Assembly: GCA_039186435.1 (NCBI GenBank)
Contig: JBCDAA010000194.1
Location: forward strand, 1 to 16,310
Reading direction: 5' to 3'
Length of the DNA stretch: 16,310 nucleotides
Source of the DNA: JALVDI01 sp039186435
GTDB lineage: Bacteria > Myxococcota_A > Polyangia > Polyangiales > Houyiibacteriaceae
The position numbers and the translations under genes are program-made. Under the pieces are notes generated by a model. The model had not been told where the DNA came from and did not search any database. It saw nothing but the letters and a program-made list of their open reading frames with translations. Below are positions 7,315-14,949 of the stretch, piece after piece; position 1 is the first letter of the stretch; each line of letters begins with the position of its first letter.

Positions 7315-8019
7315 ATGGCCTCGCTTCGTCCATGGCTCGCCGTTCTCATGCTTGTCGCTCTTCCCGCCACCGACGTCTCTGCGCAGCGCGCGCTTCAAGA
7401 GGAATCCGACGACGAACGACGTCTTCGGAGCTGGCTTGCCCTGCGCGCGGAACGAAGTCGCCCGGGTCGCGACATCGGACTCGCAAGTGCGGGCGCCGTC
7501 GGTTTTGTGAGCGCCGGTATCGGAGTGCGTCTTGCGGATGACACCCTCGAGTCGACCATCACTGCCGGGGCCTTCGTCGGCGCCGGTGCGGTTCTTCTCG
7601 CGCTCGCGGTTGCACGCGGCGCGTCGAGCGACATCGATGGCGCGGACCTCGCGCGTCTTCCGGCGCGCGCTCTCTCCCCCCGCGAACTCGGCTACTTCGA
7701 AGGCCGTCTGCAGCTGCAAGCGCAGCTCGCGCGACGTCGGCGCTTCCGGCGCCGCTTCGTGGGCGGCGCGTACATCCTCACGGGCATCGCCGCGGCTGCG
7801 CTGGTTGCGAGCGGTGAGGACCGACGACGCCGCGTAGACACCATCGCGTACGCCGCCTCCGCTGGAATCGGCGTTGTGGGACTTGTGTTCCTAATCACGT
7901 CCTTCTTCGAATCTTCGGCAGAGGCCGACTGGCGCGAGTATCGTGAAGGGCTGATGCCGCGGCCCACCGCGGGCGTACGATGGCATGTCTCTCCCACCGG
8001 TTTTGGAGCGCGTTTCTGA
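7315..8019 (+). CDS. Exported four-helix membrane protein (unknown function), first gene of ECF run
   Basis: 234-aa protein. The ATG at 7315 is chosen because it gives a clean signal peptide, MASLRPWLAVLMLVALPATD, with probable cleavage after VSA (residue 23); the longer frame from 7231 would add 28 polar residues before it. After a charged stretch there are two hydrophobic segments (about 54-71 and 82-100), a polar Arg-rich region (103-148) and two more hydrophobic segments (149-166 and 177-197). The Gly/Ala-rich helices look like inner-membrane spans. The stop overlaps the next start by one base (TGATG), indicating translational coupling. Family not recognised. Membrane location is predicted from hydrophobicity; the role is unknown but tied by context to the downstream ECF/FecR genes. 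Confidence 0.82.
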   Translation: MASLRPWLAVLMLVALPATDVSAQRALQEESDDERRLRSWLALRAERSRPGRDIGLASAGAVGFVSAGIGVRLADDTLESTITAGAFVGAGAVLLALAVARGASSDIDGADLARLPARALSPRELGYFEGRLQLQAQLARRRRFRRRFVGGAYILTGIAAAALVASGEDRRRRVDTIAYAASAGIGVVGLVFLITSFFESSAEADWREYREGLMPRPTAGVRWHVSPTGFGARF

Positions 8020-9032
8020 TGCGGACGGCGTCGATTCTGGTCGTCCTGGCATCGGCGCCCATCGCGCGCGCTCAGGCACCGCGCGTTCGTCTCTGCCTGG
8101 AGGCGCTGCCGCCGACGGCGCTACGTGCGGTCCGTTTCGAACTCGAGACGCGTGGTTTTTCGGTGCTTCGCTGCAACACTGCCGGACCTGCGGCGTGGCA
8201 GGTGGGCCTCGAGGCGGATACGCCGCTCGCGGACGTTTGGCTCTGGGCCCAAGGGCAGGACTCTACCGAGCGGCGCCGCGTCCGCGTCCAAGGTCCCCTC
8301 GACACGATCGATCGCCGCGCGCTCGCGATCGCGGTGGCTTCGCTTCTCGAAGAGCAAGCGCCCGATGGGTTGCCGGTTCCTTCCGAAAACCCGGAAGGCA
8401 ACGTGAGTTCGAACGAGGCGAATTCCAACGAGGCGAATTCCAACGAGGCGAACCCCAACGCGGCGAATTCCAACGAGGCGAACACGAATCCGAACGAAGC
8501 CAACGCAAACGACGGCTCGATCGGTTCGCCGGAGGAGCCGGGGGTCGTTCGCTCGTCGCGCAACCTCATGCTTCGCCACGTCGTCGCGCTCACGGCGCTC
8601 GGCGCGCAGCACTCGGGTGACCACTACGGCGGCGGTGTGATGGCCCTCTACGGTCTTCACCTCTCCCCCCGCTTTCGCATGGACTTCGCTGCCGACTTCA
8701 CCGCCGGAGAGCGTCTCGTTGTCGGTGCGCACCTCGGCTTCATGGGCGTCATCGAACTCGCTCGTACGCAGCGATGGATCGAAGTCGGCGCCAACGTTCG
8801 CTACGAGATGCGTTTTGACCGGAACGACGCGGATCGCCGCTTTGCTGCGGTGGGCGTTGCAGGCGCACTCGGGTTTCAGCAGCGGATCTACCGCGGCATT
8901 CGCTTCTACCTCCGCGGGGAAGTCGCCCCGCTCTATCGTCTCGACTCGGATGATGCTGCGACGCCCGGGAACGTCGGCTCGTCGCTGCACTCGAGCGTCC
9001 GCATCGGCGCGGGGATTTTGATTCGGCGATGA
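8019..9032 (+). CDS. Outer-membrane beta-barrel protein with Asn-rich repeat spacer
   Basis: 337-aa exported protein. The start at 8019 is preferred over an upstream in-frame ATG at 7980 because it gives signal peptide MRTASILVVLASAPIARAQA, overlaps the preceding stop as TGATG, and has GGAG about 10 nt upstream. Parts: periplasmic N-terminal domain (about 20-110, ending IDRRALAIAVASLLEEQ), a low-complexity spacer of NEANS-type repeats (about 131-164), and a C-terminal region (about 178-337) of alternating hydrophobic strands typical of a small OmpA-like barrel. The N-terminal pattern resembles proteins I associate with ECF/FecR loci of myxobacteria, but I cannot confirm this. It ends ILIRR rather than the usual terminal aromatic residue. 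The stop overlaps the sigma factor start (ATGA). Confidence 0.85.
   Translation: MRTASILVVLASAPIARAQAPRVRLCLEALPPTALRAVRFELETRGFSVLRCNTAGPAAWQVGLEADTPLADVWLWAQGQDSTERRRVRVQGPLDTIDRRALAIAVASLLEEQAPDGLPVPSENPEGNVSSNEANSNEANSNEANPNAANSNEANTNPNEANANDGSIGSPEEPGVVRSSRNLMLRHVVALTALGAQHSGDHYGGGVMALYGLHLSPRFRMDFAADFTAGERLVVGAHLGFMGVIELARTQRWIEVGANVRYEMRFDRNDADRRFAAVGVAGALGFQQRIYRGIRFYLRGEVAPLYRLDSDDAATPGNVGSSLHSSVRIGAGILIRR
8409..8483 (+). repeat. Five 15-bp tandem repeats coding S/P-N-E/A-A-N
   Basis: Five imperfect copies of a 15-bp unit related to TCCAACGAGGCGAAT code a run of Asn/Glu/Ala/Ser pentapeptides between the periplasmic domain and barrel. Degenerate continuation (NPNEANAN) extends to about 8510. 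The length is likely to vary between strains without frameshift. Confidence 0.88.
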
Positions 9033-9571
9033 AGGCCCTAGCGACCCAGCCATGCGAGGAGGTGAGCCTCGATAGCGTTTTGCGCCAGCTCGCGCCGCAG
9101 GTTCGGGTCTGGGTCTTTCGGCAGCTCGGCCCCGATCCCGACGTCGATGACGTCACGCAAGAAGCGCTCATTCAGATTGCGGATGCGCTTGCCCGCTTCG
9201 AGGGTCGTTCATCGCTCACGACCTATGCGCGGCGCATTGCGGTCCGGGTTGCGAATCGGCATCGAAAGCGTCGGGGACGTCGCCCCCTCGAGCTCGTGAC
9301 TCCGCCGCAGGAGTCGGTCACCCCCGAGCGCCTCGCGATGGATCGCGAGAGCATCGTCCGGCTCTATCGCGCGCTGGACCGACTCACCGCGCGTCGTCGA
9401 ACCGCGTTTGTCCTCTGCGACATCGAGCATCTTTCCCACGCCGAGGCCGCCGAAGTTGAAGGCATAAAGCTCGAGACGCTTCGCGCGCGACTCAAGCACG
9501 CGCGCGCCGATCTTCAGCGCAGCCTTCGCAGCGACCCCTATCTCTCACGACTGTTTCAGGAGACGCGATGA
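9029..9571 (+). CDS. ECF RNA polymerase sigma factor
   Basis: 180-aa sigma70-family factor of the extracytoplasmic-function type, which redirects RNA polymerase to a small regulon. Region 2 spans about 21-84, with the DxxDVTQEA core-binding signature (38-46) and the -10 recognition stretch TTYARRIAVRVANRHRKR; region 4 spans about 110-168, with the HTH segment SHAEAAEVEGIKLETLRARL (136-155) for -35 binding. The linker is short and there is no region 1.1 or 3, as expected for ECF. The ATG overlaps the preceding stop as ATGA, and its own stop overlaps the FecR-like gene the same way. The adjacent coupled FecR-like gene is the probable regulator. Target promoters are unknown; 7172-7196 is a candidate. 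Confidence 0.95.
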   Translation: MKALATQPCEEVSLDSVLRQLAPQVRVWVFRQLGPDPDVDDVTQEALIQIADALARFEGRSSLTTYARRIAVRVANRHRKRRGRRPLELVTPPQESVTPERLAMDRESIVRLYRALDRLTARRRTAFVLCDIEHLSHAEAAEVEGIKLETLRARLKHARADLQRSLRSDPYLSRLFQETR

Positions 9572-10779
9572 TTCGAAGTGTGCAGCCGGATCGCGATCCT
9601 CTTCGGCAGCTCGCCGACGCGGCGGGGGGCGTCGACGTCCCTGGCGATCCGGATCTCGATCGCTCCGTGCAAACCGCACTCCTTGCAGCCGGGAGTCGCC
9701 AGCGCCGTCGCCGCTTTCGTCGTCAGGTGGTGACGGTCTCGGCGCTCTGCGGTGCGCTCGTGGTGGTGGGCGTGGGTCTTTGGCGGTCCGCTGCCGAGCC
9801 GGTCGTGATCCGCGAGTCGGTGCCCGCGCCAGCGCCGGTCGCAGTGCCTGCCGAGAGCCGCCTCGCGCTGCCCACGGGAGATCGGATTCTTCGCGTCGGC
9901 GAAGGAAGTTTGGCGGTCGAGCAAGTGGGTCCGCATCGGCGGTTCTTGCTTTCCGCGGGTGAGGCGCTCTTCGATGTGCCGCGGCTCGGTGACGGCGAGA
10001 GCTTTGAGGTGCAAACCCCCGACGCATTGGTGCGCGTCCTCGGCACCGTCTTCTCTGTGGACGTGGAGGACGATCGCTCCCGCGTTCACGTCTTCGAGGG
10101 AGAAGTGCAGGTTCGTCTCGAGAACGGCGAAGAGCACATCCTCGGGCGCGGCGAGACCTACGACACGGACGGAACCGTCGACTGGAACCCGCGCATTCTT
10201 GAGGAAGGTGAGGTTGCGGCGCAGCAGCGCATGCGCGTTGCAAGCGTAGAGCCCGCGGAAGCACCGAGTGTGATGGCCGCGCGCGCACCGTCCATGGTGG
10301 CCCGCGCCGAGCCGAGTGCAGCGCCCACGGTCGCGGAGGTGCGCCGCTGGCTCGAGGAAGGCGAAGTTGCGCGAGCGCTGGCAGCGGCGGAGCGAGGTGC
10401 GGCGCGCGCTCCGGAAAACGGCGGATGGCATCAGCTTCTGGGTGATGCGCTACGGCGCGACGGACAGCGTGCGCGCGCGGCGGACGCCTACGATCAAGCT
10501 GCGTCGCGACTTCCCGCGTCGCGCGCGACCCAGGCAGGCTACCTGGCCGCTGAGATTCGTCTTCGCGCAGGGGATGCTGCCGGTGCGCTTCGCTCCTTGG
10601 ACGTGGCGCGCTCGAGCGACGAAGGCTCGCCCATCGAAGAACGTGCGTTCGCGCTTCGCGTTCGCGCTGAAGTCGCCGCCGGCCAGCTTGACCAAGCGCG
10701 CCGTCACGCACGCCACTACCTCGTTCGTTTTCCGAGCGGTGCAGCACGCTCTTGGATGCTGCAGCTCACGAATCCCTGA
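9568..10779 (+). CDS. FecR-like transmembrane protein with C-terminal TPR region
   Basis: 403-aa single-pass protein. A cytoplasmic N-terminal part (1-52, ending in the Arg cluster RQRRRRFRRQ) could contact the sigma factor. One membrane span covers 53-72, then a Pro/Ala linker, then a periplasmic FecR domain about 98-203 with the signatures GEALFDVP, FEVQTPDALVRVLGTVFSV and HVFEGEVQV. The C-terminal half (about 255-400) has helical TPR-like pairs, including WHQLLGDALRRDGQRARAADAY. Known FecR proteins relay signals from outer-membrane transporters to an ECF factor and can inhibit or activate it. Here no TonB receptor is nearby, so the periplasmic TPRs may sense a different partner. ATGA overlap with the sigma gene, with GGAGA upstream, supports the start. 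Confidence 0.92.
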   Translation: MIRSVQPDRDPLRQLADAAGGVDVPGDPDLDRSVQTALLAAGSRQRRRRFRRQVVTVSALCGALVVVGVGLWRSAAEPVVIRESVPAPAPVAVPAESRLALPTGDRILRVGEGSLAVEQVGPHRRFLLSAGEALFDVPRLGDGESFEVQTPDALVRVLGTVFSVDVEDDRSRVHVFEGEVQVRLENGEEHILGRGETYDTDGTVDWNPRILEEGEVAAQQRMRVASVEPAEAPSVMAARAPSMVARAEPSAAPTVAEVRRWLEEGEVARALAAAERGAARAPENGGWHQLLGDALRRDGQRARAADAYDQAASRLPASRATQAGYLAAEIRLRAGDAAGALRSLDVARSSDEGSPIEERAFALRVRAEVAAGQLDQARRHARHYLVRFPSGAARSWMLQLTNP

Positions 10780-10807
10780 CGACCTGGACAGCCCCTAGGA
10801 GAACATC

Positions 10808-11614
10808 GTGAAACGTCTTCTTTTCCTGCTCGCCTTGAGCGCGCCGGCCGGCACCGGTGCGCAACCGCCCCCCTCGGACGCTCCGGTCTTTGCGGACGAA
10901 GAATCCGTCCCGGAGGCGGGGCTTCTCGAGAGTGAACAGGCCCTCTTCGAAAACCAGAACTCCGGTTCCGCGGATCCTATCGAGCTCGAGGAGATCGAAG
11001 AGCCGGATACGATTCGGGTGGAAACCAACGTACGGGTGCAGGTCACCCAGCAGACTCCTCCGGAAGAGCTGAACGAAGAACCTGCCACGCCGAAGGGAAC
11101 GTACTTTCTGGCGGAGCTCTATGCGGGCCTGAACTTTCACGAAGGTCTCGGCGGCGCTGGCCATCTTCTGGTGGGGGCGGGCGGCCGGCGCGCAGGCGGC
11201 TTCCTTCGTTTCTACCTCGTCGGCGGCCTCGGTGTGACAACGGTCGCGCAGGACTTCCGTCTCGGGGGCGTGCTCCAGGCACGGGAGGAGCGACGTGCGC
11301 TCGACCTCATGATCGGTCTACGGATCTACGCGCCGGTTTTTGGGCCCTTTCGCATCTTCGTGGAAGCGCTGACCGGTGGTGCCTACGTCGGCTCGAACCT
11401 GCTGCGCTCCGGCGATCGCTGGCAGGGTTCGGACTGGTCGCCCCTTGGGCACTTTGCGTTTGGGCTTCAGGTTCGTGTGCTCCACCAGCTGTCCCTCGGC
11501 CTGCGCTTTGGGTACCGCATCACCCGCGACCCGCTGCAGGAGTTTCGCGAAGGCGCTGGGCTCGGGCGCGGGAGAACGGCGTCGATGACCGCGGGGGCGA
11601 CGTGGCATTTCTAG
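10808..11614 (+). CDS. Outer-membrane beta-barrel protein with acidic N-terminal extension
   Basis: 268-aa exported protein. It starts at GTG 10808, with AGGAGA six nt upstream (10797-10802). Signal peptide MKRLLFLLALSAPAGTGA is followed by an acidic, disordered stretch (about 20-92, many Glu/Asp) and then a barrel-like region from about 97, beginning KGTYFLAELYAGLNF with alternating hydrophobic residues throughout. It ends in ATWHF: a terminal Phe is the usual signal for insertion by the BAM machinery. It lies 28 nt after the FecR gene and overlaps the next gene by 13 nt, so it is very likely co-transcribed. It is too small to be a TonB-dependent receptor. Specific function unknown. Confidence 0.88.
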   Translation: MKRLLFLLALSAPAGTGAQPPPSDAPVFADEESVPEAGLLESEQALFENQNSGSADPIELEEIEEPDTIRVETNVRVQVTQQTPPEELNEEPATPKGTYFLAELYAGLNFHEGLGGAGHLLVGAGGRRAGGFLRFYLVGGLGVTTVAQDFRLGGVLQAREERRALDLMIGLRIYAPVFGPFRIFVEALTGGAYVGSNLLRSGDRWQGSDWSPLGHFAFGLQVRVLHQLSLGLRFGYRITRDPLQEFREGAGLGRGRTASMTAGATWHF

Positions 11615-12666
11615 GGCGCGATCTCTTTGCACCGATCGGCCGGACGACGCTCTTCGTGCTTCAGACGGCGGCGCTCCTCTCGTGTCACGGGGGCGGCGAG
11701 GTCGGTACGATGGACGTCGAGCGCTTCGAGCAAGTCGTGCATTGCCCCGACCGAGACTTTGCGTCTCCCTGCTTCGATCCGAACACCGGCGCGGAAGTGG
11801 TCGGCGAAGGAAGTCGTTCGTGGGTGTTCCTGAGCACCCGCGTCGGTGCGATCGACCGGAGCGTGCTTCTCTACGGCGAGGTCGCCATTCCGCGCGGCGC
11901 GGGCTTTCTCGAAATCGAGGCACATCCCTACCAACCCGAGACGGAGTCGCGTCTTCAGTACGTCGAGGTGCAGGACGGCGTGGTTTCGTTTCGGTCGGAG
12001 AGCTACGCGGGAATGGTCGAGCTTCCGGAAGAGCGCCTCGACGAAGGTTGCGAGTGCAGCGACGTCCGGTTCGAACTGCTCTTTCGTGCCGCTGGAGAGG
12101 ACGGTGAGCTGAACACCGACGACGATCCGGTCCGCCGGCTCAGCCGAGGTCACGCGACGCGGGATGATCTTTGCATTCAGCCGCGACGCGCGATCGTCGA
12201 CGACGAGTTCTACCTCTCCTACTTGGACCTTTGCCCGGAGACCGTGCCGCCTCCATCGCGCGGACCGTCCACGGCGCCGCCGCCGGAGGAACGCGTGACA
12301 ACGGGCACAACGACGTCCGCCTCCTGCAACTCCGACGGCGGCGGATGCGAGAGCGACGGCGGCGGGTGCGAAAGCGACGGCGGCGGGTGCGAGAGCGACG
12401 GCGGCGGGTGCGAGAGTGACTCGAGCAGTGGCGGGTGCGAGAGCGACTCGGATGGAGGCGGCTGCGACGGGGACTCCGGTGGGGATGGATGCGACTCCGA
12501 TGGCGGGGATGGGTGCGATCCCGACTCGGCCGCAGCGCCGGTCAGCTGCGATCCGCGTCGACCGTCCCGATTGCTGATCTCCGGACGCGCCCAGTTCATC
12601 TTTCTCATGCTGGCGGTGCTGCTTTCGATTCGCCGGCGCGCTCAGGCAGACATGGTCCCGACGTAG
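11602..12666 (+). CDS. Cys-rich repeat surface protein with lipobox and C-terminal membrane anchor
   Basis: 354-aa protein starting at GTG 11602, inside the end of the preceding gene. The N-terminus has an Arg followed by hydrophobic TTLFVLQTAALLSC, a plausible lipobox with Cys28. Residues about 38-215 form a beta-rich domain with paired Cys (GCECSD). A Pro/Thr stretch precedes an acidic Cys repeat region (242-316) with ten Cys in patterns of the type CESDGGG. A short hydrophobic helix (330-343) is followed by Arg-Arg-Arg and nine more residues. Cys, hydrophobic helix and Arg cluster at the C-terminus recall sorting tails such as MYXO-CTERM, but the tail is atypical and I do not assign it. 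A surface-anchored or disulfide-linked role is inferred. Confidence 0.82.
   Translation: MAFLGRDLFAPIGRTTLFVLQTAALLSCHGGGEVGTMDVERFEQVVHCPDRDFASPCFDPNTGAEVVGEGSRSWVFLSTRVGAIDRSVLLYGEVAIPRGAGFLEIEAHPYQPETESRLQYVEVQDGVVSFRSESYAGMVELPEERLDEGCECSDVRFELLFRAAGEDGELNTDDDPVRRLSRGHATRDDLCIQPRRAIVDDEFYLSYLDLCPETVPPPSRGPSTAPPPEERVTTGTTTSASCNSDGGGCESDGGGCESDGGGCESDGGGCESDSSSGGCESDSDGGGCDGDSGGDGCDSDGGDGCDPDSAAAPVSCDPRRPSRLLISGRAQFIFLMLAVLLSIRRRAQADMVPT
12331..12414 (+). repeat. Four 21-bp tandem repeats coding SDGGGCE
   Basis: Four nearly identical 21-bp units code the heptapeptide SDGGGCE, followed by decayed relatives (SSSGGCESD, DGGGCDGD, GDGCDSD) to about 12549. The low divergence among the first four implies recent expansion. 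Confidence 0.9.
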
Positions 12667-12748
12667 CGATCCGCGGTTTTTCGTGCTGGATCGGGCCCGG
12701 TCGAAAAAGACGAAGAGCCGCCCCTCGGCGGGTGGTACGGTCGGCGCG

Positions 12749-13369
12749 ATGGCTCGTTGGCTCCTCCCTCTGTTCCTCCTTAGCGCGTGCGACCTCCTCG
12801 GATCCTCCGAGTGCACGTCCGGGGCGACTCGACCCTGCTCGTGCTTCGATCAGCCGGTCAACGGGGTTGAAACCTGTGCCGAGGATGGCATGTGGGGACG
12901 CTGCGCCTGCCCCTCGCCGGAAGCGCCGCCGCCTCCCCTTGAGCGGGAGCAGCGGTCCGCTCTCGACCTCGCACGCATCTCGCTCGTTTCCACCCTTGCT
13001 GCGATCGAAACGCGGTGTGCGAGCGAGTCGGACGAGGACCTAGACCTTACCCCCTACTTTCATTCGTCTGCATCCGAGCGACTTGTCGGTTCGATCTGCG
13101 GAGCCATCGACGAAAACGGCGTGGACGCGTTTCGGCGCGATTGCGAAGGGCGCAGCGAACAGTGCGCGGACGGTGGCGACGCGCCGGAGGAGCTTCGGCC
13201 GAACCCCACGGGCTGTTACGCGTTTCGCGCGGGCGAAGCGTTCGTCGCCGCGTGCATCGTCGAAGGGTCGATGCAGCTCGTTCACCACGAAGGCCTCGCC
13301 TCCCTGAAGGCGCCGCCGCGACCGGCGAAGCGTCCCGACTACCTGCAAGACCTTCCGGTGAACTTCTAG
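12749..13369 (+). CDS. Cys-rich lipoprotein, unknown function
   Basis: 206-aa lipoprotein. The ATG at 12749 is chosen because it gives MARWLLPLFLLSAC, a short signal with lipobox LSAC (Cys14); the longer frame from 12683 would put a charged tail before it. Directly after comes a small Cys module (Cys22, 30, 32, 43, 52, 54) of form C-G-x-x-x-P-C-x-C then CxxDGxWGxCxC, a module I recognise as common at the start of myxobacterial surface lipoproteins. A Pro-rich linker leads to a helical domain with further Cys. It lies 82 nt after the Cys-rich repeat gene and may have its own promoter, so operon membership is uncertain. Its TAG stop overlaps the stop of the convergent monooxygenase gene. Confidence 0.85.
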   Translation: MARWLLPLFLLSACDLLGSSECTSGATRPCSCFDQPVNGVETCAEDGMWGRCACPSPEAPPPPLEREQRSALDLARISLVSTLAAIETRCASESDEDLDLTPYFHSSASERLVGSICGAIDENGVDAFRRDCEGRSEQCADGGDAPEELRPNPTGCYAFRAGEAFVAACIVEGSMQLVHHEGLASLKAPPRPAKRPDYLQDLPVNF

Positions 13370-14904
13370 ACCGTCGGTTGAGCGTCGGGCTCGGTCGAAC
13401 CCTTCGAAAGGACGTCGTCCGGGACGGAGCGAGCGACGCGGGGTGCTTCCCGAAACGCGCTCCAATCCACTCGGCGCGTTCGGAGCCAGTACTCGAAGGT
13501 GAAGCCGGGCCAGAGCGAGAAGTTCTTTCCCTGCTCGTCGAGGTACCAGCTCTGGCAACCGGTGAGCCACACGGTTTCGAGCATTCTGGACTGGAGATTT
13601 TCGTTGAACGACCGCTGCACCGCCGGCCGTACATCGAGGTAGGCGAGGTCACGTTCCCGAAGGCGCTTGATGCACTGCAGGATGTAGTGAACCTGGGCCT
13701 CGATCATGAAGACGATCGAGTTGTGCCCGAGGCCGGTGTTGGGACCAACCAGGATGAAGAAGTTCGGAAAGCCGGCGACGGTCATGCCGTAGTAGGCCTC
13801 CGCGCCGTGCTTCCAGGCGTCGTTGATGTCGAGTCCGCCGATGCCGCGCACGTTCATGCGTGCGATGAATTCGGTGACGCGAAAGCCGGTGCCCCAGATG
13901 ATCGCGTCGACCGGGCGGACGACCCCGTCGGCGGTGACGACGGAGTCAGAGCGAATCTCTGTAATCTCGTCGGTCACAAGGTCGACGTTGTCTCGTTCGA
14001 GGGTGGGGTACCAGCGATCCGAACCGAGGATGCGTTTGCAGCCGAGCGTGTATTCCGGAGTCACCTTTGCGCGAAGCGCCGGATCGGAAACGCTCTTTTC
14101 GATGTGGCGTGTCGCGAGGCGACTGATGAACTGAAGCAGGCGCGGTGCTTTGACGAAGCCGATGCCGCGGCTCTCCATGATCCAGTAGATCAGGTTTCGA
14201 TACGCTTTTCGGAGGGCCGGAACGGCAGCAAAGGCACGTCGACGTCGCTTGCTGAACGTCTGGTTCATCTTCGGGAGCACCCAGGGGGCGGTTCGCTGAA
14301 AGACGTGTAGCTGATCCACTTCCGGCGCGATCTCGGGAACGTATTGGATCGCACTCGCCCCGGTTCCGATGGAGGCGACGCGCTTCCCACGCAGGTCGTA
14401 GCTGTGGTTCCACGTCGACGAGTGAAACTGCTCCCCCTGAAACGAGTCGCGTCCAGGGATGTCCGGAATGGACGGCACGTTGAGGGGGCCGCTTCCGCTC
14501 ACGACGACCCGCGCGCGAAACACTTCGCCCGTGCTGAGGTGCACATGCCAGAGCCCCTCGTCTTCGTCGAACTCCGCGCCTTCGACGCGAACACCGAACC
14601 GAATGGCGGGGCGGAGGTTGTGACGATCGACGACGCCTTTGAGGTAGTCGAGGATCTCGGGCTGGCGGCTGAACTGTTCGCTCCAATCCGGGTTGGCGTC
14701 GAACGAGAACGAGTAGAGGTGCGAGGGCACGTCGCAGGCGCACCCGGGGTAGGTGTTGTCGCGCCAGGTCCCGCCGATCTCGTTCGCCTGCTCGAAGATC
14801 GTGAAGCCTCGAATTCCCTCTTGTTGGAGGCGCACCGCGGTTCCGATCCCCGCGAAGCCCGCTCCGATGATGGCGATGGGAAATGCATCCGGCGTTGATT
14901 TCAT
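13366..14904 (-). CDS. Flavin-containing monooxygenase, Baeyer-Villiger type
   Basis: 512-aa cytoplasmic FAD/NADPH enzyme likely to insert oxygen into ketones or oxidise heteroatoms. FAD-binding Rossmann motif GAGFAG 14-19; the following GGTWRDNTYPG (44-54) is typical of the family. The Baeyer-Villiger fingerprint FxGxxxHxxxW is complete (F155, G157, H161, W165), with Asn instead of the more usual Pro or Asp next. A second, NADPH-binding Rossmann motif GTGASA is at 180-185. A late WGTGF-type ATG motif is present. Length fits class B monooxygenases. The start is supported by AAGGA 8 nt before the ATG. It is divergent from a TetR gene with twin operators between, so probably repressed until a substrate is present. 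The substrate cannot be told from sequence. Confidence 0.94.
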   Translation of the reverse strand: MKSTPDAFPIAIIGAGFAGIGTAVRLQQEGIRGFTIFEQANEIGGTWRDNTYPGCACDVPSHLYSFSFDANPDWSEQFSRQPEILDYLKGVVDRHNLRPAIRFGVRVEGAEFDEDEGLWHVHLSTGEVFRARVVVSGSGPLNVPSIPDIPGRDSFQGEQFHSSTWNHSYDLRGKRVASIGTGASAIQYVPEIAPEVDQLHVFQRTAPWVLPKMNQTFSKRRRRAFAAVPALRKAYRNLIYWIMESRGIGFVKAPRLLQFISRLATRHIEKSVSDPALRAKVTPEYTLGCKRILGSDRWYPTLERDNVDLVTDEITEIRSDSVVTADGVVRPVDAIIWGTGFRVTEFIARMNVRGIGGLDINDAWKHGAEAYYGMTVAGFPNFFILVGPNTGLGHNSIVFMIEAQVHYILQCIKRLRERDLAYLDVRPAVQRSFNENLQSRMLETVWLTGCQSWYLDEQGKNFSLWPGFTFEYWLRTRRVDWSAFREAPRVARSVPDDVLSKGSTEPDAQPTV

Positions 14905-14931
14905 TAGGAATTCCTTGGCTGAGTCACTCTG

Positions 14932-14948
14932 TGTTGACCGTTGGTCAG
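14932..14948. promoter_or_regulatory. TetR operator-like palindrome, site 1
   Basis: TGTTGACCGTTGGTCA with arms TTGACC and GGTCAG/A around GTT. The 16-bp core is identical to site 2, 30 bp away. It covers the expected transcription start of the monooxygenase gene, so bound repressor would block initiation. Binding by the adjacent TetR is inferred from position and symmetry. Confidence 0.75.
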
Positions 14949-14949
14949 C

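Noticed and set aside
9545..10747. Minus-strand 400-codon frame opposite the FecR gene
   Set aside because: Arg/Pro-rich shadow; the opposite strand has the FecR signatures, membrane span and ATGA coupling.
12667..12693. Hairpin CGATCC/GGATCG as a terminator after the Cys-rich repeat gene
   Set aside because: The stem is only six base pairs with a 15-nt loop and no following T-run.
13015..14310. Plus-strand open frame of 431 codons opposite the monooxygenase gene
   Set aside because: It lies antisense to a gene with complete FAD, NADPH and Baeyer-Villiger motifs and has no recognisable protein features; long antisense frames are expected at this GC content.
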